Source of the DNA: an uncultured Christensenellaceae bacterium
Lineage (GTDB): Bacteria; Bacillota; Clostridia; Christensenellales; CAG-314
Assembly (NCBI GenBank): GCA_910585195.1
Contig: CAJUCX010000004.1
Location: 46,230 to 110,229, forward strand
Direction of reading: 5' to 3'
Length of the DNA: 64,000 nucleotides
Shown: positions 16,851-24,873 of the stretch, in pieces
Layout: the number at the start of each line of letters is the position of its first letter
Position numbering within the stretch: position 1 is the first letter of the stretch
The notes under the pieces: model-generated
The model's database searches: none
Told to the model about the DNA's origin: nothing
The model's input: only the letters and a program-made list of their open reading frames with translations
Position numbers and translations under genes: made by a program

Positions 16851-17177
16851 TTAGTCGGCGTCGGCGTCAAGAGTTTCAAGCAAAAAACTTACCGGACGGA
16901 AACCGTCGTTGCAGGAAATCATTGCAGACTTTTTGTTTTTCATCCAACCGTCGTAAATATCTTCTCCGCCGTGTGCAAGCGTCATAACAAATGCTGAAAT
17001 GCTGTCCCAAGCGCTGTCGCAAAAACCCTGCGGTTTTTGCCAACCGTTTGCGACAAACACTTGACCTTCTTGCATATCGCAGGCGTGAGAAATCGGATTT
17101 TCATATTTATCTATCAAATCTCGATAGCACGCCGTTTTCATTACCGTAATTTTAACTTTCTTCATTTTTCCTACCAT
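16851..17177 (-). CDS. TIGR04076 family protein
   Basis: 108 residues of unknown biochemical function. Family-type features are KKVKITVMKT at the start, DMQEGQVF, the KPQGFCDSAWDSI block, WMK and the SCNDGFRPVSFLLE ending, with cysteines at the usual positions. The annotated start is the upstream ATG; MKK at 17165 is equally plausible and is where related proteins begin, with AGGA close in front. It is followed by no partner in the same direction and ends at a bidirectional terminator. Confidence 0.75.
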   Translation of the reverse strand: MVGKMKKVKITVMKTACYRDLIDKYENPISHACDMQEGQVFVANGWQKPQGFCDSAWDSISAFVMTLAHGGEDIYDGWMKNKKSAMISCNDGFRPVSFLLETLDADAD

Positions 17178-17251
17178 AAATTGAAATTTACAACAAATGA
17201 TTTATTGGCAACAACTTACATTATACTTAAAACGGTTTCATTCAAGCACTT

Positions 17252-17698
17252 TCAAAACCAAGCGAGTTTATCATTTTTGAATTTTGGTGTTAAACTGTCT
17301 TTATATGGGTCATAGCGGTCAAGGTTACAGCCAAACTCTTTTATTGCAATAATTTTATTATCATCTGTCCATTCTATTATCGATATACCGTCAAAACTCT
17401 CTCGCACTCCATTATTCATTTCATTTTTGAATAACCACTCAACCGCCGTTTGTTTATCTTTATGAAAGAACTGCTTTATGTCCCAAACTAAAACTTTTCC
17501 TCGAGTATTCCATTCGGTAAACCAATGCTTGATTTTTGCTCGCCCGTTATATTGCGGGCACCAACTTTCAATATAAATAGCTTCTTCAATAAAAATATCG
17601 TCTATACCTAAATCCTTTTGTTGCAACCACATCTCAAACCAAACTTTAACTATATGTTCACGTTTAGCTATGATTTGATTTTCAAGTTCCGTATCCAT
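17252..17698 (-). CDS. NTF2-like (SnoaL-type) protein
   Basis: 148-residue protein predicted to have the cone-shaped NTF2-like fold: an N-terminal helix (IVKVWFEMWLQQKD), then IESWCPQYNGRAKIKHWFTEW, where NTF2-like proteins carry the GxxxIxxW motif, then strands with AVEWLF and FDGISIIEW. It resembles SnoaL-like or ketosteroid-isomerase-like proteins of unknown role in Bacillota. The start at 17698 is supported by AGAGGA 6 nt upstream. Base composition is slightly AT-richer than neighbours, so it may be an acquired gene. Confidence 0.7.
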   Translation of the reverse strand: MDTELENQIIAKREHIVKVWFEMWLQQKDLGIDDIFIEEAIYIESWCPQYNGRAKIKHWFTEWNTRGKVLVWDIKQFFHKDKQTAVEWLFKNEMNNGVRESFDGISIIEWTDDNKIIAIKEFGCNLDRYDPYKDSLTPKFKNDKLAWF

Positions 17699-17751
17699 AC
17701 TCGTTCCTCTCATTTTTTATTATTCAGAACTATAAATTGCTATTTATAAAA

Positions 17752-18099
17752 TCAATCTTCGTATTTGGCTACGTTGTTTTCGTTTATCCACAGTTTTTCC
17801 AGCTGATAAAACTTGCGTGATTCTTCCTGAAAAATATGAACTATTACGTCAAAGTAGTCTACCGCAATCCACCTGCCTTCCGTCATACCTTCTTTTCTGC
17901 GCGCAAATACGCCTTGCTTTTCCATTTCGAACTCCAAATTGTCAAAAATGGCTTTTACTTGCGGTGCGCTTTTGCCGCTCGCAATGATAAACGCGTCTGC
18001 CACGTCGCTTAAACCCTCTACGTCTATAACCGTTATGTCAAACGCCCTTTTGTCTGACATTGCTTTGCACATTGCATCAATCAATGCTTTGTTTTTCAT
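17752..18099 (-). CDS. rsfS: Ribosomal silencing factor RsfS
   Basis: 115-residue RsfS/YbeB/Iojap protein that binds L14 (uL14) and blocks 50S-30S joining in starvation. Family landmarks: ITVIDVEGLSDVADAFIIASG at the N-terminus, then GRWIAVDYFDVIVHIFQEESRKFYQLEKLW, including the acidic patch and the YxLE/LW end. The start overlaps the end of nadD-yqeK by 23 bases, with GAGGGA before the ATG. The nadD-yqeK-rsfS order is conserved across Bacillota. Confidence 0.94.
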   Translation of the reverse strand: MKNKALIDAMCKAMSDKRAFDITVIDVEGLSDVADAFIIASGKSAPQVKAIFDNLEFEMEKQGVFARRKEGMTEGRWIAVDYFDVIVHIFQEESRKFYQLEKLWINENNVAKYED

Positions 18100-19237
18100 T
18101 TTTTTCCCTCGCTTGTTTTCTGTAATATTTTATACTCTCTTTTGTAAGATAATGCACGTTATCCGCCCCGACACGCCTTACGGCATAGTTGTAAGAACTT
18201 TTAAGACAAAGCAAAAAACCTTCGTCAAAATCCGCATACACTTTTTTGCGTACTTCGTCGAGATTAGAGCCTCGCGTAATTTCTATCGCGTCGGCAACGT
18301 AAACTATTTGTTCCAACCGCGTCATTTCGGGTTTGCCCGTCGTGTGATATTTTATCGCGTCCAAAATTTCGCAGTCGTCAATGCCGAAGTCCTTTTCCGC
18401 AACCTTTGCGCCCAAAAATGCGTGTATCACCGGCGGCGGAAAATTTTCCGCATTGTCAAAGCCGTATCTCTGCCACTCGCTTTGACTCATATTTTTTGCA
18501 ACGTCGTGCAGCAAACAGGCATAAAAGGCTTTTTCGCTGTCTGAGCCCAACAGTTTTGCAAGTTTCATACCTTCCAGCGTTGTATAAAAAGTATGCAAAT
18601 ATCTGCCGCTGTCCATATAACTTCTTACCCTTTCGCAAAGTTGCCTGTGCTCGCTGTAAAGTCCGCGTTTGGAAATATAGTCCCTCACGTCTTTGCACAA
18701 AAGGCTTGAAGTATCAAGACCGAACTGCACCAAATATCTCAACTCTGTAGAAGAAACGTTTAACGGCTCGTTATTCAATACCAAAACCGTAGCACCGAAG
18801 TTTTTTTCCGCAAATTCTTTATATTTTGCAAATTTATGATTTGCACGCGGCGCAATGACAAGCGTTGCAAGGTCTGCAATTTCACGTGGCTTATACCACG
18901 TCGCAAAATTTTCCAGACTGTCGCTGCCTATTATAAAATACAATTCGCTGTCAGAATATATCTCCGCAAAATGCCTTAGCGACAGCAAGGTGTAGTTTTT
19001 TTTCGACTGCTCTACTTCGTAGTCTGAAACAAAAACACCCTTGGTGTTTGCAAAAGCAAGTTTGCACATTTCATATCTGTTGAGTTTGTTTGACACAGCG
19101 GTTTTATGCACCGGCTCGCCGCAAGGCAAAACAACGACAAAATCCAAATTAAGTTGTTTTATTGCTTCTTCCAGCATTTCGTTGTGTCCCAAATGCGGCG
19201 GGTCAAAGGTTCCGCCGTATATTCCGATTTTGCGCAT
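18077..19237 (-). CDS. nadD: NadD-YqeK fusion: nicotinate-nucleotide adenylyltransferase and HD hydrolase
   Basis: 386-residue two-domain protein. Residues 1-~190 are NadD, with GGTFDPPHLGH (7-17), VVLPCGEPVHK, IGSDSLENFATWYK and the SSTELR motif; it forms nicotinate adenine dinucleotide from NaMN and ATP. Residues ~195-370 are a YqeK-type HD domain with HTFYTTLEGMKLA, LLHDVAK (HD pair), HAFLGA and KYHTTG; YqeK hydrolyses diadenosine tetraphosphate. The two are separate genes in Bacillus. There is no Shine-Dalgarno: TTGAAA-N17-TATAAT ends 6 nt before the ATG, predicting a leaderless mRNA. Confidence 0.92.
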   Translation of the reverse strand: MRKIGIYGGTFDPPHLGHNEMLEEAIKQLNLDFVVVLPCGEPVHKTAVSNKLNRYEMCKLAFANTKGVFVSDYEVEQSKKNYTLLSLRHFAEIYSDSELYFIIGSDSLENFATWYKPREIADLATLVIAPRANHKFAKYKEFAEKNFGATVLVLNNEPLNVSSTELRYLVQFGLDTSSLLCKDVRDYISKRGLYSEHRQLCERVRSYMDSGRYLHTFYTTLEGMKLAKLLGSDSEKAFYACLLHDVAKNMSQSEWQRYGFDNAENFPPPVIHAFLGAKVAEKDFGIDDCEILDAIKYHTTGKPEMTRLEQIVYVADAIEITRGSNLDEVRKKVYADFDEGFLLCLKSSYNYAVRRVGADNVHYLTKESIKYYRKQAREKNEKQSID

Positions 19238-19243
19238 ACTGAC

Positions 19244-19272
19244 ATTATAAAGGCAAACGAAAAAATTTTCAA
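19244..19272 (-). promoter_or_regulatory. Promoter of nadD-yqeK, predicted leaderless start
   Basis: TTGAAA (19267-19272), 17-bp spacer, perfect TATAAT (19244-19249); only 6 nt separate the -10 from ATG. Confidence 0.8.
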
Positions 19273-19279
19273 TCGCTTT

Positions 19280-19308
19280 GTGTCAACTTAAAATTTTTTG
19301 TCAATAAT
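19280..19308 (+). promoter_or_regulatory. Candidate promoter of the divergent membrane-protein gene
   Basis: GTGTCA (19280-19285), 17-bp spacer, AATAAT (19303-19308), then 6 nt to the ATG and no Shine-Dalgarno. Consensus matches are 4/6 and 5/6. Confidence 0.5.
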
Positions 19309-19314
19309 AATTTT

Positions 19315-20112
19315 ATGTTTTTAGACGCGGTATTTTTGTTAATCACTACTTTTATTGTTGCCTTTGTTTGGTTGAGATATTACATCTCAAACAATTTGGT
19401 GTGCTTATTTTCCGCAATCGCAATATGCATACTTTTCTTTTTGGCATTTAAGGCATTGACGGTAGGCAAAAAAGAAAAACGGCAACTCAAAAAGAAAGAA
19501 AAAAAACAGGCGGAAAATCTCGCTGTTTATCTTGCTATGCTGCCCGACAAAAACACCGTCGCTTTGTTTGAAGAACTGCCCAACCTGCGGCAAAAAGAAA
19601 TTAAAAAATGCGGCAACTCTATTACTTACAAAGACGGCGGCAAAACCGTCAGGTTTATATTCGATTTTTTCTGCAATGCAATGACTGCAAAAACCTTTTG
19701 CGATTATATAAAGCAAGCGGCAAACGACAAAGTAGACAAAGTGGAAATTTTTGCAAATTCTTTTGACAAAAGCGTACTGCAACTGCAAAAGTCCGTCGCG
19801 CTTGAACTTAAACTGTTTGACGCAAACTATACCTTTGCTTTGCTTAAAGACAACAATATGCTCCCGTGCGAAATAACGGAAAAAAAATACGTTTCTCCTT
19901 TGCGCACAAACTTTTTACAAATAGTGTTTGACAAGTCGCGCGCAAAATATTATCTTATGTCGTCTTTGTTTTTGTTGCTTACAAGTTTTTTGACTTTTTT
20001 TAAGCTGTATTATTTAATAAGCGGTACGGTCTTGTTTTTCTTGTTTTTATACGCGCGCTTTAACCGCCGTTTTAACGCTCATATAGAAAACACTGCCGAA
20101 ACCGAAACGTAA
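19315..20112 (+). CDS. Uncharacterised membrane protein, four predicted helices
   Basis: 265 residues, not recognised. Two hydrophobic helices lie at about 4-24 and 28-48 and two at about 212-230 and 233-250. They enclose a cytosolic domain that opens with a lysine-rich coil (KKEKRQLKKKEKKQAENLA) and continues with mixed alpha/beta sequence. It has no ribosome binding site; a -10-like AATAAT lies 6 nt before ATG, so translation is probably leaderless, as for the divergent nadD. The function cannot be inferred. Confidence 0.7.
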   Translation: MFLDAVFLLITTFIVAFVWLRYYISNNLVCLFSAIAICILFFLAFKALTVGKKEKRQLKKKEKKQAENLAVYLAMLPDKNTVALFEELPNLRQKEIKKCGNSITYKDGGKTVRFIFDFFCNAMTAKTFCDYIKQAANDKVDKVEIFANSFDKSVLQLQKSVALELKLFDANYTFALLKDNNMLPCEITEKKYVSPLRTNFLQIVFDKSRAKYYLMSSLFLLLTSFLTFFKLYYLISGTVLFFLFLYARFNRRFNAHIENTAETET

Positions 20113-20148
20113 GTTTTATCGTCACACTTATCAATAATTTTGCATAAC

Positions 20149-20182
20149 AAAGCCCCGTGTTGCAAAACAATACGGGGGTTAT
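20149..20182 (+). terminator. Probable terminator after the membrane-protein gene
   Basis: Stem AGCCCCGTGTTG with CAATACGGGGGTT across a short loop, then a moderately T-rich tail. Confidence 0.55.
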
Positions 20183-20206
20183 TTATATATTTGCAAAATT
20201 CAAGAT

Positions 20207-20240
20207 AAAAAAATAACTAACTCCCAAACTCGGGAGTTAG
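20207..20240 (-). terminator. Terminator of obgE-yhbY
   Basis: Perfect 9-bp stem CTAACTCCC/GGGAGTTAG (20217-20225 with 20232-20240); on the minus strand TTATTTTTTTATC follows. Confidence 0.85.
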
Positions 20241-20278
20241 CAAATAAAAATACTATTTTAATTTTACAAAAGTTTGAA

Positions 20279-20572
20279 TCAATATTGTATATGCTCTATG
20301 CCGTCTTTTTGCGAAAATTTGTAAAGTACGAATTTACCGCCTATTATCTGTACAGACTCTGCACCGAGTTTTTTTGCCGCGTCAAACGCCATTTGTTTTA
20401 CGTCTGCGTCGCAGTTTTTAAGTACGGAAATTTTTACGAGCTCTTTATGATAAAGCGCCGTGTCTATTTCTTTAAGCACCGTATCGGTAAGTCCGCCCTT
20501 GCCGATTATTACAGAATCGGGCAATGTATTTGCAAGCATCCTCAAACTTGCTCTTTGTTTTGTCGTAAGCAT
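20279..20572 (-). CDS. yhbY: YhbY/CRM-domain RNA-binding protein
   Basis: 97-residue CRM-domain protein associated with assembly of the large ribosomal subunit. It shows the N-terminal LTTKQRASLRMLAN, the signature GKGGLTDTVLKEID (about 24-37) and the C-terminal QIIGGKFVLYK strand. GGGAGAG precedes the ATG and it starts 14 bp after obgE, another 50S assembly factor, which fits the role. Confidence 0.93.
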   Translation of the reverse strand: MLTTKQRASLRMLANTLPDSVIIGKGGLTDTVLKEIDTALYHKELVKISVLKNCDADVKQMAFDAAKKLGAESVQIIGGKFVLYKFSQKDGIEHIQY

Positions 20573-20586
20573 AATTCTCTCCCGAT

Positions 20587-21849
20587 TTAGTCTACAAAGT
20601 CAAACTCCAAGTCGCCGATTACTACGGTATCGCCGTCCTTAGCCCCTGCTTTGCGCAAAGCAGAGATAACTCCCCTTTGACGCAGCATTTTTTGAAAATA
20701 GTTTAACGACTCGTAATCGTCAAACACAACGCGTCTGCCCAAACTTTCCATAAGTCCGCCGGACACTTCGAATATACCTTCGCCGTGGTTTGTGATTTCA
20801 AAACTCTCTCTGTCTTCCTGCTCGTATTCAAACGGTTCATATTCCAACGGTTGAACGGGCGGCAATTTGGCGATAAGTTTTTCTATTTCCTTCAACAATT
20901 CGTCAATGCCTTCCGCAATAATTGCCGTCAGCGGCACTATAACAACGTCGGGCAGTTTCTTTTTTAATTCTTCCAAATTCTTTTGCGAGTCGGGCATATC
21001 CATTTTGTTGGCAACCACTATTTGCGGTCTGTTTGCCAAAACCTCGCTGTAAGTTGAAAGCTCTTTGTTTATTTTGCAAAAATCTTCGTACGGGTCGCGT
21101 CCCTCGTGTCCGGAAACGTCAACGACGTGCACCAAACATCTCGTACGCTCTATGTGCCTCAAAAAGTCGTGCCCGAGTCCCATACCTTCGCTTGCGCCTT
21201 CTATTAAACCGGGGATGTCCGCCACTACGAAAGTATTGTCGTAATGCTTGACCACACCGAGATTCGGGCTTAGCGTAGTAAAGTGATAATTTGCTATTTT
21301 GGGTTTTGCCTCCGAAATGACGGAAAGCAACGTCGATTTACCCACGTTTGGAAACCCTACCAAGCCTACGTCGGCAATGGTTTTAAGTTCCAACACGATT
21401 TCACGCTCGACGGTTTTTTCGCCTGTCTGGCTGAAATGCGGCGCCTGCCGTTTGCTTGTCTTAAAATGGCAGTTGCCTTTGCCGCCGCGCCCGCCTTTCA
21501 ATACGGCAAACGGCTTTCCTTCGAGAAACATATCGGTAATGATACGCCCCGACTGAAAATCTTTTATGACGGTGCCGACCGGTACCGTAACAACAAGGTC
21601 TTTGCCTTGTTTGCCGGCGCTGCGTTTCGGTCCGCCGTTTTCTCCGTTTTCGGCGCGGAAATGTTTGGCATAGTGAAAATCGTTAAGCGTGTTTTTTGCG
21701 GAATCTGCAACGAAAATTATATCGCCGCCTTTGCCGCCGTCGCCGCCGTCGGGTCCCCCGTTAGGCACGTATTTTTCCGTATGAAAGGATACGGCTCCGT
21801 TTCCGCCGTTGCCCGACTTTATAAAGATTTTCACTTTGTCAATAAACAT
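20587..21849 (-). CDS. obgE: GTPase ObgE/CgtA
   Basis: 420-residue GTPase acting in 50S assembly and stress signalling. The glycine-rich Obg domain (1-~158) includes GNGGNGAVSF, GGPDGGDGGKGG and GGRGGKGN. The G domain carries GFPNVGKSTL (G1), TTLSPNLG (G2), DIPGLIEGAS (G3) and NKMD (G4). A C-terminal OCT domain occupies about 345-420 with GGLMESLGRRVVFDDYESL. The start has AGGAAA about 10 nt upstream. It is followed by yhbY and a terminator. Confidence 0.96.
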   Translation of the reverse strand: MFIDKVKIFIKSGNGGNGAVSFHTEKYVPNGGPDGGDGGKGGDIIFVADSAKNTLNDFHYAKHFRAENGENGGPKRSAGKQGKDLVVTVPVGTVIKDFQSGRIITDMFLEGKPFAVLKGGRGGKGNCHFKTSKRQAPHFSQTGEKTVEREIVLELKTIADVGLVGFPNVGKSTLLSVISEAKPKIANYHFTTLSPNLGVVKHYDNTFVVADIPGLIEGASEGMGLGHDFLRHIERTRCLVHVVDVSGHEGRDPYEDFCKINKELSTYSEVLANRPQIVVANKMDMPDSQKNLEELKKKLPDVVIVPLTAIIAEGIDELLKEIEKLIAKLPPVQPLEYEPFEYEQEDRESFEITNHGEGIFEVSGGLMESLGRRVVFDDYESLNYFQKMLRQRGVISALRKAGAKDGDTVVIGDLEFDFVD

Positions 21850-21937
21850 TTGCCGATATTTTCCTTTACGCGTTTTCGAAATCGATTTTGCTCAACTTCT
21901 TACTGCGCCGACCGCCCGTTGCAAACGAACGGTAAAA

Positions 21938-23308
21938 TTATTTTGCTTCAAGCATTTTTAATATTGCTTTTGCGGCGTTTTTGCCTGCGCCCATCGCCAA
22001 TATAACGGTTGCAGCGCCGGTTACGTTGTCGCCGCCTGCAAATACGTTGTCAAGGTTGGTCTTGTTGTCGTTGTCGACTACTACCAAACCTTTTTTGGTT
22101 ACTTCGAGTTCAGGCGCGCTTTCGGTAACAATCGGGCTGGATTTGGTACCCAAAGAGATAATTACCGTATCGCAAGGCAAGTCGTACTCGCTGTTAGGGA
22201 TAGCCTTAGGCGAGCGTCTGCCGCTTGCGTCAGGTTCGCCGAGTTCCATTTTGACGCAAACCATTTTGTTTACAACGCCGTTTTCGCCCTCTATTCTTAC
22301 AGGGTTTGTCAAAAGGCGGAATTCTATACCTTCTTCCATTGCGTGTCTTACTTCTTCCGCACGCGCAGGAATTTCTTCCTTACCGCGGCGGTAAATGATA
22401 GAAACGCTTTCCGCACCCAAACGCATAGCGGTACGAGCGGCGTCCATAGCAACGTTGCCTGCGCCGACAACCGCAACGTGTTTGCCTATTCTTATAGGAG
22501 TTGCAGAGCCTGGTTTGTAAGCCTTCATAAGGTTTACCCTTGTCAAAAACTCGTTTGCACTCATTACGCCGTTAAGGTTTTCACCCGGGATACCCATAAA
22601 CATAGGCAGACCCGCTCCGCTGCAAAGATAAACCGCGTCGAATTGTTCTCTCAATTCGTCAAGGAAAACGGTTTTGCCAACAACCGTGTTGAGTTCTATT
22701 TTTACGCCGAGTTTTTTGAGGTTTTCAATTTCCTTTTTAACAATTTCCTTAGGCAGACGGAATTGCGGTATGCCGTAAAGCAATACGCCGCCCGCTTCGT
22801 GGAACGCCTCGAAAATCGTTACGTCAACGCCTGCATTTGCAAGGTCGCCTGCAAGCGTAAGTCCGCTAGGACCGCTGCCTACAACCGCAACCGATTTGCC
22901 GATTTTTTTAGGCGCTTTAACTTCTATTTCTTCATTCAAAAATCTGTCTGCGACAAATCTTTCGAGAGTACCGATTGCAACGGGACCTTCCATTCTTGCT
23001 CTTATGCAATGCTGTTCGCACTGAGTTTCCTGCGGACAAACACGGCCGCAAACGGCAGGAAGATTGCTTGTCTTTTTGATTGCGGCAAGTGCTTCGAAAT
23101 ATTTCTTTTCTTTTATGTAACCGATAAACTCAGGAATGTTTATTTCGACAGGGCAACCTTGTCTGCAAGGCGCGTTTTTACAGTTGAGACATCTTGACGC
23201 TTCTATAAGCGCTCTTTCTTCGTCAAAACCGTCGGTTACTTCGCAAAAACTGTGTTTTCTTACTTCGGCATCCAATTCGATAGGATGCTGTCTTTCGATT
23301 TTAGCCAT
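21938..23308 (-). CDS. nfnB: NfnB-like subunit (GltA-type oxidoreductase)
   Basis: 456-residue FAD/NADPH-binding iron-sulfur protein related to the glutamate synthase small subunit. The N-terminal cysteines CLNCKNAPCRQGC and CGRVCPQETQCEQHC bind two [4Fe-4S] clusters. VVGSGPSGLTLAGDLA and VVGAGNVAMDAAR are the FAD and NAD(P) Rossmann motifs; GGDNVTGAATVILAMGAG lies at the C-terminus. Directly after NfnA, without the large GltB subunit, it forms the electron-bifurcating NADH-dependent ferredoxin:NADP+ oxidoreductase of anaerobes; a sulfide dehydrogenase label (SudA) is the alternative. GGGGGAGG lies in the end of nfnA. Confidence 0.88.
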   Translation of the reverse strand: MAKIERQHPIELDAEVRKHSFCEVTDGFDEERALIEASRCLNCKNAPCRQGCPVEINIPEFIGYIKEKKYFEALAAIKKTSNLPAVCGRVCPQETQCEQHCIRARMEGPVAIGTLERFVADRFLNEEIEVKAPKKIGKSVAVVGSGPSGLTLAGDLANAGVDVTIFEAFHEAGGVLLYGIPQFRLPKEIVKKEIENLKKLGVKIELNTVVGKTVFLDELREQFDAVYLCSGAGLPMFMGIPGENLNGVMSANEFLTRVNLMKAYKPGSATPIRIGKHVAVVGAGNVAMDAARTAMRLGAESVSIIYRRGKEEIPARAEEVRHAMEEGIEFRLLTNPVRIEGENGVVNKMVCVKMELGEPDASGRRSPKAIPNSEYDLPCDTVIISLGTKSSPIVTESAPELEVTKKGLVVVDNDNKTNLDNVFAGGDNVTGAATVILAMGAGKNAAKAILKMLEAK

Positions 23309-24139
23309 TTATCTGACCTCCCCCGTCAAGTTGCAGACGTGTTGTTTTTCAATCTCGCTGAAATATCTGTTTCTGTTGATTACTTCGTCAAAATCCACTT
23401 CGTGGCCGTCAAATTCAGGTCCGTCCACGCAAGCGTATTTGGTAACGCCGTTTACAGTCAAACGGCAGCAACCGCACATACCCGTGCCGTCAATCATAAT
23501 AGGGTTCATGCTGACGACTGTTTTTACGCCCAAAGATTTGGTAACGTTGCAAACTGCTCTCATCATAGGGAGCGGACCTACCGCAAACACAAGGTCGTAA
23601 GCGTTTTTATCTTCTTCGAAGATGCGTTGAACGACAGTTGTTACAAAGCCTTTTTCGCCGAAAGTGCCGTCGTCGGTGGTAACGTAAAGTTTGTCGCAAA
23701 CTTTTTCCATCTCTTCGCGGTAAGCCAAAAGACTTACGTTTCTTGCGCCCATTACGCAAACGACTTTTTTGCCTATCGATTTAAGATATTTAGCCTGAGG
23801 ATAAAGTACCGCAACGCCGATGCCGCCTGCAACAAGCAAAATTTTGTCTGCATCAAGGTGAGTTGCCTTTCCGAGAGGACCAACCATATCGTGCAAACAG
23901 TCGCCTACGTTCATCTTTGCAAGACGCATAGTTGTTGCGCCTACGGATTGAATAAGCAACGTAACTGTGCCCTTTTCTCTGTCGTAGTCGGAAATAGTGA
24001 AAGGTACTCTTTCGCCTTCTTCGTCTATGCGCAGAAGAATAAACTGTCCCGGCAAAGCCTTAGCCGCAATTTTAGGAGCGGCAAAAACATACTCGATAAC
24101 GTTGTCCGTTATCACGGTTTTTTTGAGGATTTCAAACAT
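23309..24139 (-). CDS. nfnA: NfnA-like subunit (PyrK-type FAD/[2Fe-2S] protein)
   Basis: 276-residue ferredoxin-NADP reductase-fold protein. FAD-binding VPFTISDYD is at about 53-61, the NAD-binding domain includes GGIGVAVLYPQAKYL, and the [2Fe-2S] ligands lie in GMCGCCRLTV and YACVDGPEFDG near the C-terminus. It closely resembles the PyrK electron-transfer family, but the next gene is nfnB, not pyrD. The start at 24139 is chosen because AAGGAG lies 6 nt upstream; the longer frame begins at a TTG that overlaps nth. Together the pair balances NADH, NADPH and ferredoxin in an anaerobic metabolism. Confidence 0.88.
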   Translation of the reverse strand: MFEILKKTVITDNVIEYVFAAPKIAAKALPGQFILLRIDEEGERVPFTISDYDREKGTVTLLIQSVGATTMRLAKMNVGDCLHDMVGPLGKATHLDADKILLVAGGIGVAVLYPQAKYLKSIGKKVVCVMGARNVSLLAYREEMEKVCDKLYVTTDDGTFGEKGFVTTVVQRIFEEDKNAYDLVFAVGPLPMMRAVCNVTKSLGVKTVVSMNPIMIDGTGMCGCCRLTVNGVTKYACVDGPEFDGHEVDFDEVINRNRYFSEIEKQHVCNLTGEVR

Positions 24140-24140
24140 T

Positions 24141-24770
24141 TCATACTCCTTTATCAATAAATTTGCAGTACTGCGTTACAGGGCATTGACTGCAATTTGG
24201 ATTTTGACTTTTGCAGATATATCTGCCGAACAAGAGCAGCCAATGATGGCTTTTTGACCACAACTCGGGCGGAATAGCTTCTTCCAACTGCTTTTGACTT
24301 GTTTCCACGTTTTTAGAGTCTGTAATGCCTAGTCTGTTTGACACTCTGAAGACGTGCGTGTCTACCGCAATGGCCTGTCCGTCGAAAGCAACGGCATAAA
24401 CGACGTTTGCAGTCTTTTTGCCTACTCCCGCAAGACTTTCCAGTTCTGCCTTAGTTTTGGGCACCTGTCCGTTAAAACGATTTACTATGTCAAAACTTAA
24501 ATCGTGCAAAAACTTTGCTTTGTGCTTATAAAATCCGCAAGAAAATATATAGCTTTCTATCTCGGGTATCGTCAGTTTCAACATATCCTGCGGAGTGCCT
24601 GCAACCTTAAAGAGTTTTTCCGTAACTTGATTTACCCTTTTGTCTGTGCACTGTGCCGACAAAACTACGGCGACAAGCAACTGATATTCGGAGTTATACA
24701 CAAGTTCGCTCTTGGCGTCGGGAAACCGCTCTTCCAAGATTTTAAGTATTTCCAAAGTTCTTTCGTTCAT
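24141..24770 (-). CDS. nth: Endonuclease III
   Basis: 209-residue DNA glycosylase/AP lyase for oxidised pyrimidines. The helix-hairpin-helix reads LESLAGVGKKTANVV (about 109-123) with the catalytic Lys in VGKKTA and the catalytic Asp in AVDTHVFRVSNRLG. The C-terminal [4Fe-4S] loop has four cysteines spaced C-x6-C-x2-C-x5-C. There is no Shine-Dalgarno before the ATG. A near-consensus promoter (24813-24841) predicts a leader that consists of a GC-rich hairpin and seven U ending at the AUG. nfnA follows with its ribosome binding site in the end of nth. Confidence 0.94.
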   Translation of the reverse strand: MNERTLEILKILEERFPDAKSELVYNSEYQLLVAVVLSAQCTDKRVNQVTEKLFKVAGTPQDMLKLTIPEIESYIFSCGFYKHKAKFLHDLSFDIVNRFNGQVPKTKAELESLAGVGKKTANVVYAVAFDGQAIAVDTHVFRVSNRLGITDSKNVETSQKQLEEAIPPELWSKSHHWLLLFGRYICKSQNPNCSQCPVTQYCKFIDKGV

Positions 24771-24808
24771 AAAAAAATCGGACGGGAATTTTTTACGTTC
24801 CCTATCCG
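24771..24808 (-). promoter_or_regulatory. nth: Hairpin plus U tract forming the whole nth leader
   Basis: On the minus strand CGGATAGGGAA (24798-24808) pairs with TTCCCGTCCG (24779-24788), one bulge, followed by ATTTTTTT directly before ATG. The predicted start (~24806) lies in the 5' arm. It may also act as the terminator of the upstream DUF3343 gene, which stops 66 bases earlier. Confidence 0.6.
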
Positions 24809-24812
24809 AATT

Positions 24813-24841
24813 ATTATAAACAAATTTTTCACAAATGTAAA
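24813..24841 (-). promoter_or_regulatory. Promoter of nth
   Basis: TTTACA (24836-24841), 17-bp spacer and perfect TATAAT (24813-24818), minus strand, located between the DUF3343 stop and the hairpin. Confidence 0.75.
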
Positions 24842-24868
24842 CTTAAAATAAACAAATTTTTCACAAAT
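24817..24868. repeat. 20-bp direct repeat, two copies 32 bp apart
   Basis: TAAACAAATTTTTCACAAAT occurs at 24817-24836 and again at 24849-24868. The first copy forms the spacer of the nth promoter. Confidence 0.85.
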
Positions 24869-24873
24869 ATAGT

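Noticed and set aside
23252..24160. 302-codon plus-strand frame opposite nfnA
   Set aside because: Shadow frame of nfnA with no ribosome binding site and no recognisable domain.
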